NCBI GenBank assembly: GCA_014208095.1
Contig: JACHMT010000001.1
Span: 806,001 to 870,000, forward strand
Direction: 5' to 3'
Source: Actinospineispora eucalypti
GTDB lineage: Bacteria > Actinomycetota > Actinomycetes > Mycobacteriales > Pseudonocardiaceae
DNA: 64,000 nt
Shown: positions 1 through 7,907 of the stretch, piece after piece
Numbering within the stretch: position 1 is the stretch's first letter
How the letters are laid out: the number at the start of each line of letters is the position of its first letter
Program-made: the position numbers and the translations under genes
Notes under the pieces: generated by a model
Seen by the model: the letters and a program-made list of their open reading frames with translations, nothing else
What the model was told of the DNA's origin: nothing
Databases searched by the model: none

Positions 1-718
1 CGTGGCCGCCCGGGTCAGCCCGCAGCGCGCCCGCGAGCTCACCCCGGCGCTGCTCGCGGCCGGCGTGGAGATCCTGTTCGTGCAGGGCACCATCATCTCG
101 GCCGAACACGTGTCGGCCAGCGAGCGGGAGCCGCTGAACCTCAAGCAGTTCATCAACGACCTGGACGTGCCGGTGGTGGCCGGCGGGGTCGGCGACTACC
201 GCACCGCGATGCACCTGATGCGCACCGGCGCGGCCGGCGTGCTGGTGGGCTACGGGCAGTCCCTGGCCACCACCACCGACGCGGTGTTGGGCATCGGGGT
301 GCCGATGGCCACCGCGATCGTCGACGCCGCCGCCGCGCGCCGCGACTACCTGGACGAGACCGGCGGGCGGTACGTGCACGTGATCGCGGACGGCGGCATC
401 ACCTGCTCCGGGGACATCGCCAAGGCGATCGCCTGCGGGGCGGACGCGGTGATGCTCGGCGAGCAGCTGGCCGACGCGGACGACGCCCCGGCCTCCGGCC
501 TCTACTGGACGCCGGCCGCCGCGCACCCCTCGCTGCCCCGCAGCGAGCTGATCGGCCTGGAACCCGCCGGCCACAACTTGGACACGGTCCTCTTCGGCCC
601 GGCCGACTGGCCCGACGGCTCGGTCAACCTGTTCGGCGCCCTCCGCCGCGCCATGGCCAAAACCGGCTACTCCGACCTCAAGGAGTTCCAACGGGTCGGC
701 CTGACCATCCGGAGATAG
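1..718 (+). CDS. guaB3: GuaB3 family IMP dehydrogenase-related protein (3' part)
   Basis: This is the C-terminal 238 or so residues of an IMPDH/GMP-reductase-fold protein; the 5' end lies outside the window and the first visible GTG is internal. The TIM-barrel phosphate-binding segments are visible (VVAGGVGDYRTA near 60, VIADGGITCSGDIAKAIACG near 130, then GADAVMLG). The end, FGALRRAMAKTGYSDLKEFQ, matches the typical GuaB3 C-terminus. The loop that in true IMPDH carries the catalytic Cys reads SLATTTDAVLGIGVP with no Cys, as is usual in this paralogue group. Actinobacteria carry it beside true guaB; related cyanobacterial proteins have been reported as GMP reductases. The role here is inferred from family only. 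Confidence 0.85.
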   Translation, partial: VAARVSPQRARELTPALLAAGVEILFVQGTIISAEHVSASEREPLNLKQFINDLDVPVVAGGVGDYRTAMHLMRTGAAGVLVGYGQSLATTTDAVLGIGVPMATAIVDAAAARRDYLDETGGRYVHVIADGGITCSGDIAKAIACGADAVMLGEQLADADDAPASGLYWTPAAAHPSLPRSELIGLEPAGHNLDTVLFGPADWPDGSVNLFGALRRAMAKTGYSDLKEFQRVGLTIRR

Positions 719-746
719 CGCCTCGACATATCGCTGGTTCCGCCAC

Positions 747-832
747 CCCATATCGCGGGTTAACCCAGGCGGTGTCGCGGATTCACGCCTGGCGGAATCC
801 GCGACACCGCCTGGTGGTGCCCGCGATATGGG
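747..832. terminator. Long nested hairpin between convergent genes
   Basis: Two nested perfect inverted repeats lie exactly between the convergent guaB3-type and lipoprotein genes. The outer arms are 13 bp (747-759 CCCATATCGCGGG with 820-832). The inner arms are 20 bp (765-784 CCAGGCGGTGTCGCGGATTC with 795-814) around a 10-nt loop. The right arm stops at the base before the lipoprotein gene's stop codon. There is no U-tract, so a factor-independent terminator of the actinobacterial kind is an inference. The same 22-bp-period sequence family recurs at 48595-48919. Confidence 0.6.
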
Positions 833-1819
833 TTAGGGGGCGCCGCCGGGTTCGGGGCCCTGGTAGGCCTCCTGCGAGGAGTCGTCCATGCCGACCTCGT
901 AGCCGATGGACGGGTTCAGTTTGTTGCCTCGGATTACCGCGCCCGTGGAGTCGTTCTTGAGGGCGAAGGCCTTCTTGATCGTGCCGGCGATCTCGTTGCC
1001 GATGATCTGCGCTTCCTCGAAGTCGTCGAGGTAGATGGCCTGGCCGGCCCGGTTCTCGCAGTAGTTGTTGCGGAAGATCAGCTTCTCCGAGTTGCCCTCG
1101 CCGATGCCGTCCCCGGCCGAGCTGTCCGGGCCCTCGGCGATCAGGCAGATGTTGTCGATGTCCTCGCACCGGTTGGCCTCGATGCGCACGTTCTGGCTGG
1201 GCGGGCGTTTCTCGTCGGTGGCGAAGGTCTGCATGCAGTCCGCGTGCCGCTTGTCCTGGCCGACGGTGTCGGAGATGGTGTTCCGCTCGATCACCAGGTC
1301 CCGGCCCCAGAAGCGGATGCCGTCGCCGTCGTTGTCCCTCGGCGAGCGGATCGTGTTGTTGGTGAACCGGATGTTGGTGCCGTTCAGCGACGCGCCGGGG
1401 GCCTCCGGCTTCTGCAGCGCCAAGCCGTCCACCACGACGTTGCTCGCCTCGATGCTGATCCCCGAGCTGATCGCCCGGCCGCCGCCCAGGATGGTGATCG
1501 GCCGGTCCGGGGTGCCGGAGTTGCGCAGCATCAGCCGTTCGCCGGACACGTTGCCGGTCAGGCAGATGCGGTCACCGGGCAGCGCGCTGCCCAGCGCCTG
1601 CCGGGCGCCGGCCGGGTCGGAGGCCTGCTTGGTGCAGTTGGCCAGCGCGGCGGGCGGGCCGGCGCCCGGGGTGCCGGGCGGCGCCGCCGGCGCCGTCGGC
1701 CCGCCGCCGCCGGGCACGGTCGGGGTCGGGGCCGAGCAGGCGGTGGCCAGCGCGGCCACGGTCAGCGCGATGGCGCTGGCCAGCAGGGCGGCCGAGGAGG
1801 CGGGGCGGTTCAGGCGCAT
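833..1819 (-). CDS. Secreted parallel beta-helix lipoprotein
   Basis: A 328-residue protein with a lipoprotein signal peptide: positively charged start, hydrophobic stretch, lipobox LATAC with Cys near 28. A Pro/Gly/Ala-rich linker (about 30-58) follows. The rest carries short repeated turns of the form N-x-I-x-x-N-x-I (IRFTNNTIRS, LVIERNTISD, LIFRNNYCEN, QIIGNEIAG, AVIRGNKLN), typical of right-handed parallel beta-helix (pectate-lyase-like) proteins. It is probably anchored outside the membrane and may bind or cleave polysaccharide. No catalytic site can be assigned, so substrate and activity are unknown. It is convergent with the upstream guaB3-type gene, separated by a hairpin. Confidence 0.75.
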   Translation of the reverse strand: MRLNRPASSAALLASAIALTVAALATACSAPTPTVPGGGGPTAPAAPPGTPGAGPPAALANCTKQASDPAGARQALGSALPGDRICLTGNVSGERLMLRNSGTPDRPITILGGGRAISSGISIEASNVVVDGLALQKPEAPGASLNGTNIRFTNNTIRSPRDNDGDGIRFWGRDLVIERNTISDTVGQDKRHADCMQTFATDEKRPPSQNVRIEANRCEDIDNICLIAEGPDSSAGDGIGEGNSEKLIFRNNYCENRAGQAIYLDDFEEAQIIGNEIAGTIKKAFALKNDSTGAVIRGNKLNPSIGYEVGMDDSSQEAYQGPEPGGAP

Positions 1820-1961
1820 GCCCCGAAGCTATGAACGGTGCGGTTACCGGCTCGGCTGGATCAGGTTAGCTGCCGGTAAAACGTCCTCCGGTTGGAGCAT
1901 TTTGCCGTCGCCTAACCGGCGCTGGCCTGGGGATAAGGAAGCCGTTCCTAGCGTCGGTGGC

Positions 1962-2756
1962 ATGGGAGCCCAGCTGCTGGTGGTGGAGCGGGACGAGACC
2001 ATCGGCAGCATCCTGGCCACCAGCCTGACCGGCGCCGGCCACCGCGTGATGTGGCGGCGCACCGGCCCGGCGGCGCTCGCCCAGGCCGCACGTACCCGGT
2101 TCGACCTGGTGCTGCTGGACCTCGGGCAGCCCGGGGAGAGCGGGATCGAGCTCTGCCGGCGGCTGCGCGCGCAGGCCCCGGACGCGGTGCTGATCGTGCT
2201 GTCGGTGCGGGCCGAGACCCTGGACGTGGTGCTCGGGCTGGACGCCGGCGCGGACGACTTCCTGGCCACCCCGGTGCCGTTGCGCCGGCTGCTGGCCCGG
2301 GTGGGCGCGCACCTGCGCCGCCGCCCGGCGGCTGCACCCGGCACCCCGCCGGTGGAGCTGGGTGACCTGGTGCTGGACCCGGTGGCCCGGCGGGTGACCG
2401 TGGCCGGCCGGGAGCTGTCGCTGCGGGCCAAGGAGTACGACCTGCTGGCCCGGTTGGCCGAGCAGCCCGGCCGCACGGTGTCCCGGGACGAGCTGATCGC
2501 CGACGTGTGGGACCCCCGCTGGCGTGGGCCGACCAGCACCCTGGACGCCTACGCGCGAACCCTGCGCGCCCGGCTCGCGGCGGCGGGCGGCCAGGTGCCG
2601 GTGGTGGTCACCGTGCGAGGTCGCGGACTGCGCCTGGACCAGCGCGCCGACCCGGACGCTCTTAGCGGCTCTCAGTCTTCGGCGGCCTTGCCGAGCACTT
2701 CGGAGATCAACCCGGCCATCCGCAGGTCCAGGGCGGTGATGCCGCCGGCCGAGTGA
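1962..2756 (+). CDS. Atypical orphan OmpR/PhoB-type response regulator
   Basis: This 264-residue protein has a receiver domain (about 1-120) and an OmpR-type winged-helix DNA-binding domain (about 128-228: VARRVTVAGRELSLRAKEYDLL, then the recognition-helix region TSTLDAYARTLRARL). The presumed phospho-acceptor Asp53 (DLVLLDLGQPGESG) is present. The acidic pocket is altered (ERD at 9-11 instead of DD). The invariant switch Lys is missing: the usual VKPF segment reads ATPV (DDFLATPVPLRRL). No kinase gene adjoins it. ATG 1962 is chosen because the receiver begins there; the frame is open far upstream but antisense to another gene. The last 85 bp overlap the convergent pterin dehydratase gene. 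Phosphorylation-independent action is plausible but unproven. Confidence 0.8.
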   Translation: MGAQLLVVERDETIGSILATSLTGAGHRVMWRRTGPAALAQAARTRFDLVLLDLGQPGESGIELCRRLRAQAPDAVLIVLSVRAETLDVVLGLDAGADDFLATPVPLRRLLARVGAHLRRRPAAAPGTPPVELGDLVLDPVARRVTVAGRELSLRAKEYDLLARLAEQPGRTVSRDELIADVWDPRWRGPTSTLDAYARTLRARLAAAGGQVPVVVTVRGRGLRLDQRADPDALSGSQSSAALPSTSEINPAIRRSRAVMPPAE

Positions 2757-2971
2757 GTGGAGCAACGGAAGGTGAGGGTGCGCCAGCGGATGTCGATGTC
2801 CGGGTGGTGACCCTCCCGCTCGGCCACCTCGGCAACCTGGTTGACCACGGCGATCGCGGCCGGGAAGTCCCGCAGCGCGGCGTCGAGCACGATGGCGTTC
2901 GAGTCGCGTGACCACCCGGGGAGATCTTCCAGGCCGGCGGTGACGGCGGCTTCTTCCAATAGATCAGCCAT
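2672..2971 (-). CDS. 4a-hydroxytetrahydrobiopterin dehydratase (pterin-4a-carbinolamine dehydratase)
   Basis: A small 99-residue protein of the PCD/DCoH fold, the normal family length. The active-site motif EREGHHPDIDIRW (about 51-63) holds the paired His residues that dehydrate 4a-hydroxytetrahydropterin, and TLTFRCSTHSAGGIT follows as in the family. The enzyme normally recycles the pterin cofactor of aromatic amino-acid hydroxylases, but no hydroxylase gene is seen nearby. ATG at 2971 (minus) gives the standard N-terminus MADLLEEAA. Its 3' end overlaps the end of the upstream response-regulator gene, so the two are convergent. Confidence 0.9.
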   Translation of the reverse strand: MADLLEEAAVTAGLEDLPGWSRDSNAIVLDAALRDFPAAIAVVNQVAEVAEREGHHPDIDIRWRTLTFRCSTHSAGGITALDLRMAGLISEVLGKAAED

Positions 2972-3028
2972 GGGGGCATGCTGCCGCACCCGGGCGGCTT
3001 GGTCACGGGCTGGTGCGGAAGTCGTAAG

Positions 3029-3067
3029 CTGAGAAACTGAGAACAAGCTGAGAAGCCCAAATCTCAG
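3029..3067. promoter_or_regulatory. CTGAGAA direct repeats before a two-component operon
   Basis: Three direct copies of CTGAGAA start at 3029, 3037 and 3048, followed by the inverted core TCTCAG at 3062-3067, all within 70 bp of the response-regulator start at 3097. Closely spaced direct repeats are the usual binding arrangement of OmpR-type regulators, so an autoregulatory operator is likely by inference. No clear -35/-10 pair was assigned. Confidence 0.45.
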
Positions 3068-3096
3068 CCACAGGATATCCGCGTAGCGTCCCTGAC

Positions 3097-3783
3097 GTGC
3101 CAAGAGTACTGGTGGTGGATGACGAGGTCGGCGTGCGGACCGCCCTCGGACGGGGGTTGACCGCCGAGGGTCTGGACGTGGTGACGGCGGCGGACGGCCC
3201 GACCGCGTTGCGCGCCGCACTGACCGGCAGCTTCGACCTGATCCTGTTGGACATCATCATTCCCGGGCTCTCCGGTTACCGGGTGCTCGAGCAGCTGCGG
3301 GCCGAGGGCGTCGACACGCCCGTGTTGCTACTCTCGGCCAAGGACGGCGAGGTGGACCAGGCCGACGGGCTGGACCTCGGCGCGGACGGCTACCTGGTCA
3401 AACCGTTCTCCTTCATGGTGCTGGTGGCCCAGGTGCGCGCGCTGCTGCGGCGCCGGGAGGCGGAGCGCGGCCAGCCGGGCCGGCGGCTGCGGCTGGGCGA
3501 GCTGATGGTGGACCCGGCGACCAAGCAGGTGGCCTGGGGCGGCCGGCAGGTGGAGCTGTCCCCCCGCGAGTTCTCCGTGCTCTACGCGCTGGCCAGCCGG
3601 CCGGACACGGTTCTCAGCAAGGACGAGCTGCTGCGCATGGCCTGGGGCGGCGAGGACGCCGCCAGCCGCAACGCGGTGGAGGTCTACGTCGGCTACCTGC
3701 GGCGCAAGCTGCAGGCGGTGGGCGCGGGGCACCTGTTGCGCACGGTGCGTGGCCACGGGTATCGGGTCGGGGCCACGGGGTGA
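3097..3783 (+). CDS. Two-component response regulator, OmpR family
   Basis: A 228-residue regulator with a complete receiver (DD at 8-9, phospho-acceptor Asp52 in DLILLDIIIPG, switch Ser in LLSAKDG, invariant Lys in YLVKPFSF) and a C-terminal winged helix (about 130-225: ELSPREFSVLYALASRPDTV, then RNAVEVYVGYLRRKL and TVRGHGYRV). The start is GTG 3097, giving MPRVLVVDDE. Its last bases overlap the histidine-kinase start (GTGA at 3780-3783), so the two are translationally coupled and should form a cognate pair. The stimulus cannot be told from sequence. Confidence 0.92.
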   Translation: MPRVLVVDDEVGVRTALGRGLTAEGLDVVTAADGPTALRAALTGSFDLILLDIIIPGLSGYRVLEQLRAEGVDTPVLLLSAKDGEVDQADGLDLGADGYLVKPFSFMVLVAQVRALLRRREAERGQPGRRLRLGELMVDPATKQVAWGGRQVELSPREFSVLYALASRPDTVLSKDELLRMAWGGEDAASRNAVEVYVGYLRRKLQAVGAGHLLRTVRGHGYRVGATG

Positions 3784-5243
3784 ATCCGCCGGCGGTGCTC
3801 ACCGGTTGGTGGAGCCGCCGCAGCCTGCGGGTGCGGATCACCCTGGCGGTCGGCGGTGTCGCGGTGCTCGCCCTCGGCGCGCTGGCCTGGGTGGCCGCCC
3901 AGCTGATCGGGATCACCATCGCCGGCGGGGTGGACGTCGAGCTGGCCAAGGCCGCCGCCGCCGCGACCGGCCGGTTGACCGAAGGGGTCCCCGAGGACTC
4001 GGTGATGCCCGACGCGGTGGACGGCATCTCCGGGCAGATCGTGGTCCGGGTGACCGACACCCAGGGCCGGGCGCTGGACGACGGCCCGCCGCTGGGCCTC
4101 GACTCGAACCTGCTGCACCGGCTGACCGAGAGCAACGCGGTCACCGAGCACGGGCCGGACGGCCCGACCCGTTGGCTGGGCGTCGCGGTGGTGGCGCCGG
4201 ACGGCTCGCACCGGCTGATCCTGGCCAGCGCCGACCTGGTCGGTTACCCCTCGGTACTGCGCCGGGGGGCCATCGGGCTGTGGTTCGCCGCGCTGCTCGC
4301 CGCCGTCGGGGTGACGCTGGCCGCGTGGACGGCGGCCGGGCTCGCCCTGCGCCCGGTGGACCGGATGCGTTCGGCGGCGGTCAGCCTGCCGCCGGGGGAA
4401 CGCCTGCCGGTGCCCACCCCGAAGGACGAGCTGCGGGCGCTGGCGGTGGAGCTGAACGAGCTGCTGGCCCGGCGGGACAACGCGTCGGCCCGGCTGGAGC
4501 GCTTCACCGGGGACGCCGCGCACGAGCTGCGCTCGCCGGTGGCGGCCATTCGCGCGCAGGCCGAGGTGGCGGTGCTGCACCCCGACCCGGAGCTGGTGGA
4601 GGAGACACTGCGCTCGGTGGCCACCGAGGCGGCCCGGCTGTCCGAGCTGGTATCCGACCTGCTCGCGCTGGCCAGGGCGGACGCCGGCGCGCGCCCGCCG
4701 GCCAGCTCGGTGGACCTGCTGGAGGAGGCGGACAAGGCCATCGGCCGGGCCGAGGTGACCGTGGACTGCCTGGGCACGGCGCCGGTGGACGGGGTGCCGC
4801 CGGAGATCGAACTGGTCACGCCCGACCCGGTCTGGGCCGCCGCCTCGCCCGGTGAGGTGGCGTTGGTCCTGGACAACCTGCTGGCCAACGCGCGCCGGTA
4901 CGCCAGCGCCAAGGTGCGGATCTCGGTGCTGCCGGCCGGGCGGGCGGTGCGGCTGCTGGTGGACGACGACGGGCCGGGCGTGCCGCCCGAGGACCGGCGC
5001 CGGGTGTTCGACCGGTTCACCCGGCTGGAGGCCGGCCGGGGCGGGGTGAGCGGCGGGGCCGGGCTGGGCCTGGCGCTGGTCGCGGCCCTGGTGACCGGCC
5101 GCTCCGGCACGGTGCGCATGACCACCAGCCCGGCCGGTGGCGCGCGGGTCGAGGTGCGCTGGCCGGCCGGTGAGCCGCCGGCCTGGGCGCGTGCGGCGGC
5201 CGAGGACCCGTGGCCGGTGGCCGGCCCGCGCGAGGCGTGGTGA
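3780..5243 (+). CDS. Two-component sensor histidine kinase
   Basis: A 487-residue membrane kinase. TM1 lies at about 20-45 (ITLAVGGVAVLALGALAWVAAQLIG), an extracytoplasmic sensor of about 115 residues follows, TM2 is near 162-187, then HAMP (about 188-235). HisKA has the H-box DAAHELRSPVAAIRAQ. The HATPase has N-box LDNLLANARRYA, G1 DDDGPGVP, F-box RVFDRF and G2 GGAGLGLALV. All key residues are present. It starts at GTG 3780 overlapping the regulator stop. The sensor has no recognisable ligand-binding fold. Confidence 0.92.
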   Translation: MNPPAVLTGWWSRRSLRVRITLAVGGVAVLALGALAWVAAQLIGITIAGGVDVELAKAAAAATGRLTEGVPEDSVMPDAVDGISGQIVVRVTDTQGRALDDGPPLGLDSNLLHRLTESNAVTEHGPDGPTRWLGVAVVAPDGSHRLILASADLVGYPSVLRRGAIGLWFAALLAAVGVTLAAWTAAGLALRPVDRMRSAAVSLPPGERLPVPTPKDELRALAVELNELLARRDNASARLERFTGDAAHELRSPVAAIRAQAEVAVLHPDPELVEETLRSVATEAARLSELVSDLLALARADAGARPPASSVDLLEEADKAIGRAEVTVDCLGTAPVDGVPPEIELVTPDPVWAAASPGEVALVLDNLLANARRYASAKVRISVLPAGRAVRLLVDDDGPGVPPEDRRRVFDRFTRLEAGRGGVSGGAGLGLALVAALVTGRSGTVRMTTSPAGGARVEVRWPAGEPPAWARAAAEDPWPVAGPREAW

Positions 5244-5305
5244 CCCTGCCCCCGGGCGCCGCGAGCGCGTTGCGGTAATAGTGGTCCGCGTGGCGGACGT
5301 TTCTG

Positions 5306-5719
5306 ATGGGATCTGCGGTGTCGAGTGAGGACGTGGTCGTGGTCGGGGCGGCGATCGTGCGGGAGGGGCGGCTGCTGGCGCAGCTCCGGTCCGAGCCACC
5401 CGAGGTGGCCGGGCGCTGGGAGCTGCCCGGCGGCCGGGTGGAACCGGGTGAGTCCGAGCCGGCCGCGCTGCGCCGGGAGTGCGCCGAGGAGCTCGGGGCG
5501 CTGGTCCGGGTGACCCACCGGATCGGGCCGGACCTGCCGCTGCACGCCGGATACCTGCTGCGGGTGTACGCCGCCGCGCTGCTCGCCGACTCGCCGGAAC
5601 CGCGTCCGGTGGAGCACGCCGCGCTGCGCTGGGTGTCGGCCCCCGAGCTGCCGGGCCTCGACTGGCTGGACGCGGACCGCGTGCTCCTCCCCGACCTGGC
5701 CGACCTGCTCACCGGCTGA
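5306..5719 (+). CDS. Nudix hydrolase, MutT-like
   Basis: A 137-residue Nudix domain with a complete Nudix box (GGRVEPGESEPAALRRECAE continuing ELGA; all Glu residues and the REx2EE core are present), so it should hydrolyse a nucleoside-diphosphate-linked substrate with Mg2+. Length and the DxLP-containing C-terminal part resemble (deoxy)nucleotide-sanitising MutT-type enzymes. The exact substrate is unknown. The start is uncertain: ATG 5306 and GTG 5327 region starts are both possible, and the fold begins near VVVVGAAIV. The gene is followed by a large palindrome at 5734-5798. Confidence 0.85.
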   Translation: MGSAVSSEDVVVVGAAIVREGRLLAQLRSEPPEVAGRWELPGGRVEPGESEPAALRRECAEELGALVRVTHRIGPDLPLHAGYLLRVYAAALLADSPEPRPVEHAALRWVSAPELPGLDWLDADRVLLPDLADLLTG

Positions 5720-5733
5720 CCGCTGCCCCAAGA

Positions 5734-5798
5734 GTGATCGCCGTCCGTGGCGGATTAGCGTCGAAATTCGACGCTGAACCACCAGAGACGGCGATCAC
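5734..5798. terminator. 65-bp near-perfect palindrome downstream of Nudix gene
   Basis: The sequence reads almost the same on both strands: each 32-base arm matches the other at 27 positions, with GTGATCGCCGT at both outer ends and CGTCGAA/TTCGACG at the centre. It lies 15 bp after the Nudix stop and about 100 bp before typA. It could form one long stem and act as a terminator or be a REP-like palindromic unit; no coding signal overlaps it. Confidence 0.6.
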
Positions 5799-5900
5799 CC
5801 TGGGCGAGGCCGAGGTGGGGTGCGACACGGCGGGCGGATCTGTCGCGGGGGGCCAGGTATCCTGGGCATACCGCCTCTTTGACCGACCAGGAGTACACGC

Positions 5901-7808
5901 GTGCCTACTCAGGCTCCGGACCGTCCGCACACGGCCGTCCGCACCGACCTGCGCAACGTGGCCATCGTTGCGCACGTCGACCACGGAAAGACCACGCTGG
6001 TGGACGCGATGCTGCGCCAGTCCGGGGCGTTCGGCGACCGCGCCGAGCCGCTGGACCGGGTGATGGACTCCGGTGATCTCGAGCGGGAGAAGGGCATCAC
6101 CATCCTGGCCAAGAACACCGCGGTGCGCTGGCGTGAACTGATGGTGAACGTCATCGACACCCCCGGCCACGCCGACTTCGGCGGCGAGGTGGAGCGCGGG
6201 CTTTCCATGGTGGACGGCGTGCTGCTGCTGGTGGACGCCAGTGAGGGGCCGCTGCCGCAGACCCGGTTCGTGCTGCGCAAGGCGCTGTCGGCGCACCTGC
6301 CGGTGGTGCTGGTGGTGAACAAGACCGACCGCGCGGACGCCCGCTGCGAGGAGGTCGTCAACGAGTCGCTGGAGCTGCTGCTCGAGCTGGCCGACGAGCT
6401 CCAGCTCGGCGAGGACGTGACGACGAACCTGCTGGACCTGCCGGTGGTCTACGCCAGCGCCCGGGCCGGCAAGGCGTCCCGGATCCGCCCGGTCGACGGC
6501 ACCGTGCCGGAGGCGGACGACCTCACCGCGCTCATGGAGGTGCTCGCCGAGGCGGTGCCGCCGCCCGCCGACGACCCGGACGCCCCGCTGCAGGCGCACG
6601 TCACCAACCTGGACGCGACCACGTACCTGGGCCGGATCGGGCTGTGCCGGATCCGCGCCGGGCGGCTGCGCCGGGGCCAGACGGTGGCCTGGTGCCGCGC
6701 GGACGGCTCGGTGCAGAGCGTGAAGATCACCGAGCTGCTGCGCACCCAGGCGCTGGAGCGGGTGCCGGCGGACGACGCCGAGGCCGGGGACATCGTCGCG
6801 GTCGCCGGCATCCCCGAGCTGATGATCGGCGACACGCTGGCCGACCCGGAGGACCCGCGCGCGCTGCCCCGCATCGAGGTGGACGAGCCGGCCATCTCGG
6901 TCACCGTCGGCATCAACACCTCGCCGCTGGCCGGCCGGGACGAGGTGTCCGGCACCAAGCTCACCGCCCGCCTGGTGCGCAACCGGCTGGACAGCGAGCT
7001 GGTCGGCAACGTGAGCCTGCGGGTGCTGCCCACCGAGCGGCCGGACGCCTGGGAGGTGCAGGGCCGGGGCGAGCTGGCGCTGGCCATCCTGGTGGAGCAG
7101 ATGCGCCGGGAGGGTTTCGAGCTGACCGTGGGCAAGCCGGAAGTGGTCACCCGGACCATCGACGGCAAGCTGCACGAGCCGTACGAGCGGCTGTCCGTGG
7201 ACGTGCCCACCGAGCACCTCGGCGCGATTACCCAGCTGCTGGCCGCGCGCAAGGGCGAGCTGATCCAGATGACGCACGGCGAGACCCGGGTGCGGGTGGA
7301 CTACGCGGTGCCGTCGCGGGGCCTGATCGGCTTCCGCACCGAGTTCCTCACCGTGACTCGCGGGGCCGGCATCGCCGCCCACGTCTTCGACGGATACCGG
7401 CCGTGGGTGGGTGAGCTGCGCACCCGCCGCTCGGGTTCGCTGGTCGCCGACCGCACCGGCCCGGTGACCACCTACGCCTGCATGCAGCTGGCCGACCGGG
7501 GCACCATGTTCGTCGCGCCGGGTACCCAGGTGTACAGCGGCATGGTGGTCGGCGAGCACACCCGGGGCGACGACCTCGAGATCAACATCTGCCGGGAGAA
7601 GAAGCTCACCAACGTGCGCAGCTCCACCGGTGAGGAGCTGGAGCGGCTCACCCCGCCGGTGATCCTCTCGCTGGAGCAGGCGCTGGAGTTCTGTGCGCCG
7701 GACGAGTGCGTGGAGATCACGCCCAGCGCCATCCGGGTGCGCAAGGTCGAGCTCGACCCGCACCTGCGGGCGCGCGCCCGCGCCCGCTCCAAGGCCGCCG
7801 CCCGCTGA
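5901..7808 (+). CDS. typA: Ribosome-associated GTPase TypA/BipA
   Basis: A full-length (635 residue) translational GTPase. The G domain shows [15 protein letters not shown] (G1, about 18-32), EREKGITI (G2), [15 protein letters not shown] (G3) and NKTDR (G4), followed by EF-G-like domains II, III and V and the TypA-specific C-terminal domain ending in an Arg/Ala-rich tail. It acts on the ribosome in stress and cold adaptation and 50S maturation (family knowledge). GTG 5901 has the Shine-Dalgarno AGGAG at 5889-5893. In M. tuberculosis typA (Rv1165) also precedes lpqW, as here. Confidence 0.96.
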   Translation: MPTQAPDRPHTAVRTDLRNVAIVAHVDHGKTTLVDAMLRQSGAFGDRAEPLDRVMDSGDLEREKGITILAKNTAVRWRELMVNVIDTPGHADFGGEVERGLSMVDGVLLLVDASEGPLPQTRFVLRKALSAHLPVVLVVNKTDRADARCEEVVNESLELLLELADELQLGEDVTTNLLDLPVVYASARAGKASRIRPVDGTVPEADDLTALMEVLAEAVPPPADDPDAPLQAHVTNLDATTYLGRIGLCRIRAGRLRRGQTVAWCRADGSVQSVKITELLRTQALERVPADDAEAGDIVAVAGIPELMIGDTLADPEDPRALPRIEVDEPAISVTVGINTSPLAGRDEVSGTKLTARLVRNRLDSELVGNVSLRVLPTERPDAWEVQGRGELALAILVEQMRREGFELTVGKPEVVTRTIDGKLHEPYERLSVDVPTEHLGAITQLLAARKGELIQMTHGETRVRVDYAVPSRGLIGFRTEFLTVTRGAGIAAHVFDGYRPWVGELRTRRSGSLVADRTGPVTTYACMQLADRGTMFVAPGTQVYSGMVVGEHTRGDDLEINICREKKLTNVRSSTGEELERLTPPVILSLEQALEFCAPDECVEITPSAIRVRKVELDPHLRARARARSKAAAR

Positions 7809-7907
7809 GACCCGCCGTCAGCCCACCTAGTCCGCCCGTCGCCGGGCGGATGCGGGGTGTCCCGGTGCGTTTGGGAGGATGCCAGCGGGTCGGGGGTGTA
7901 GGAGGAG

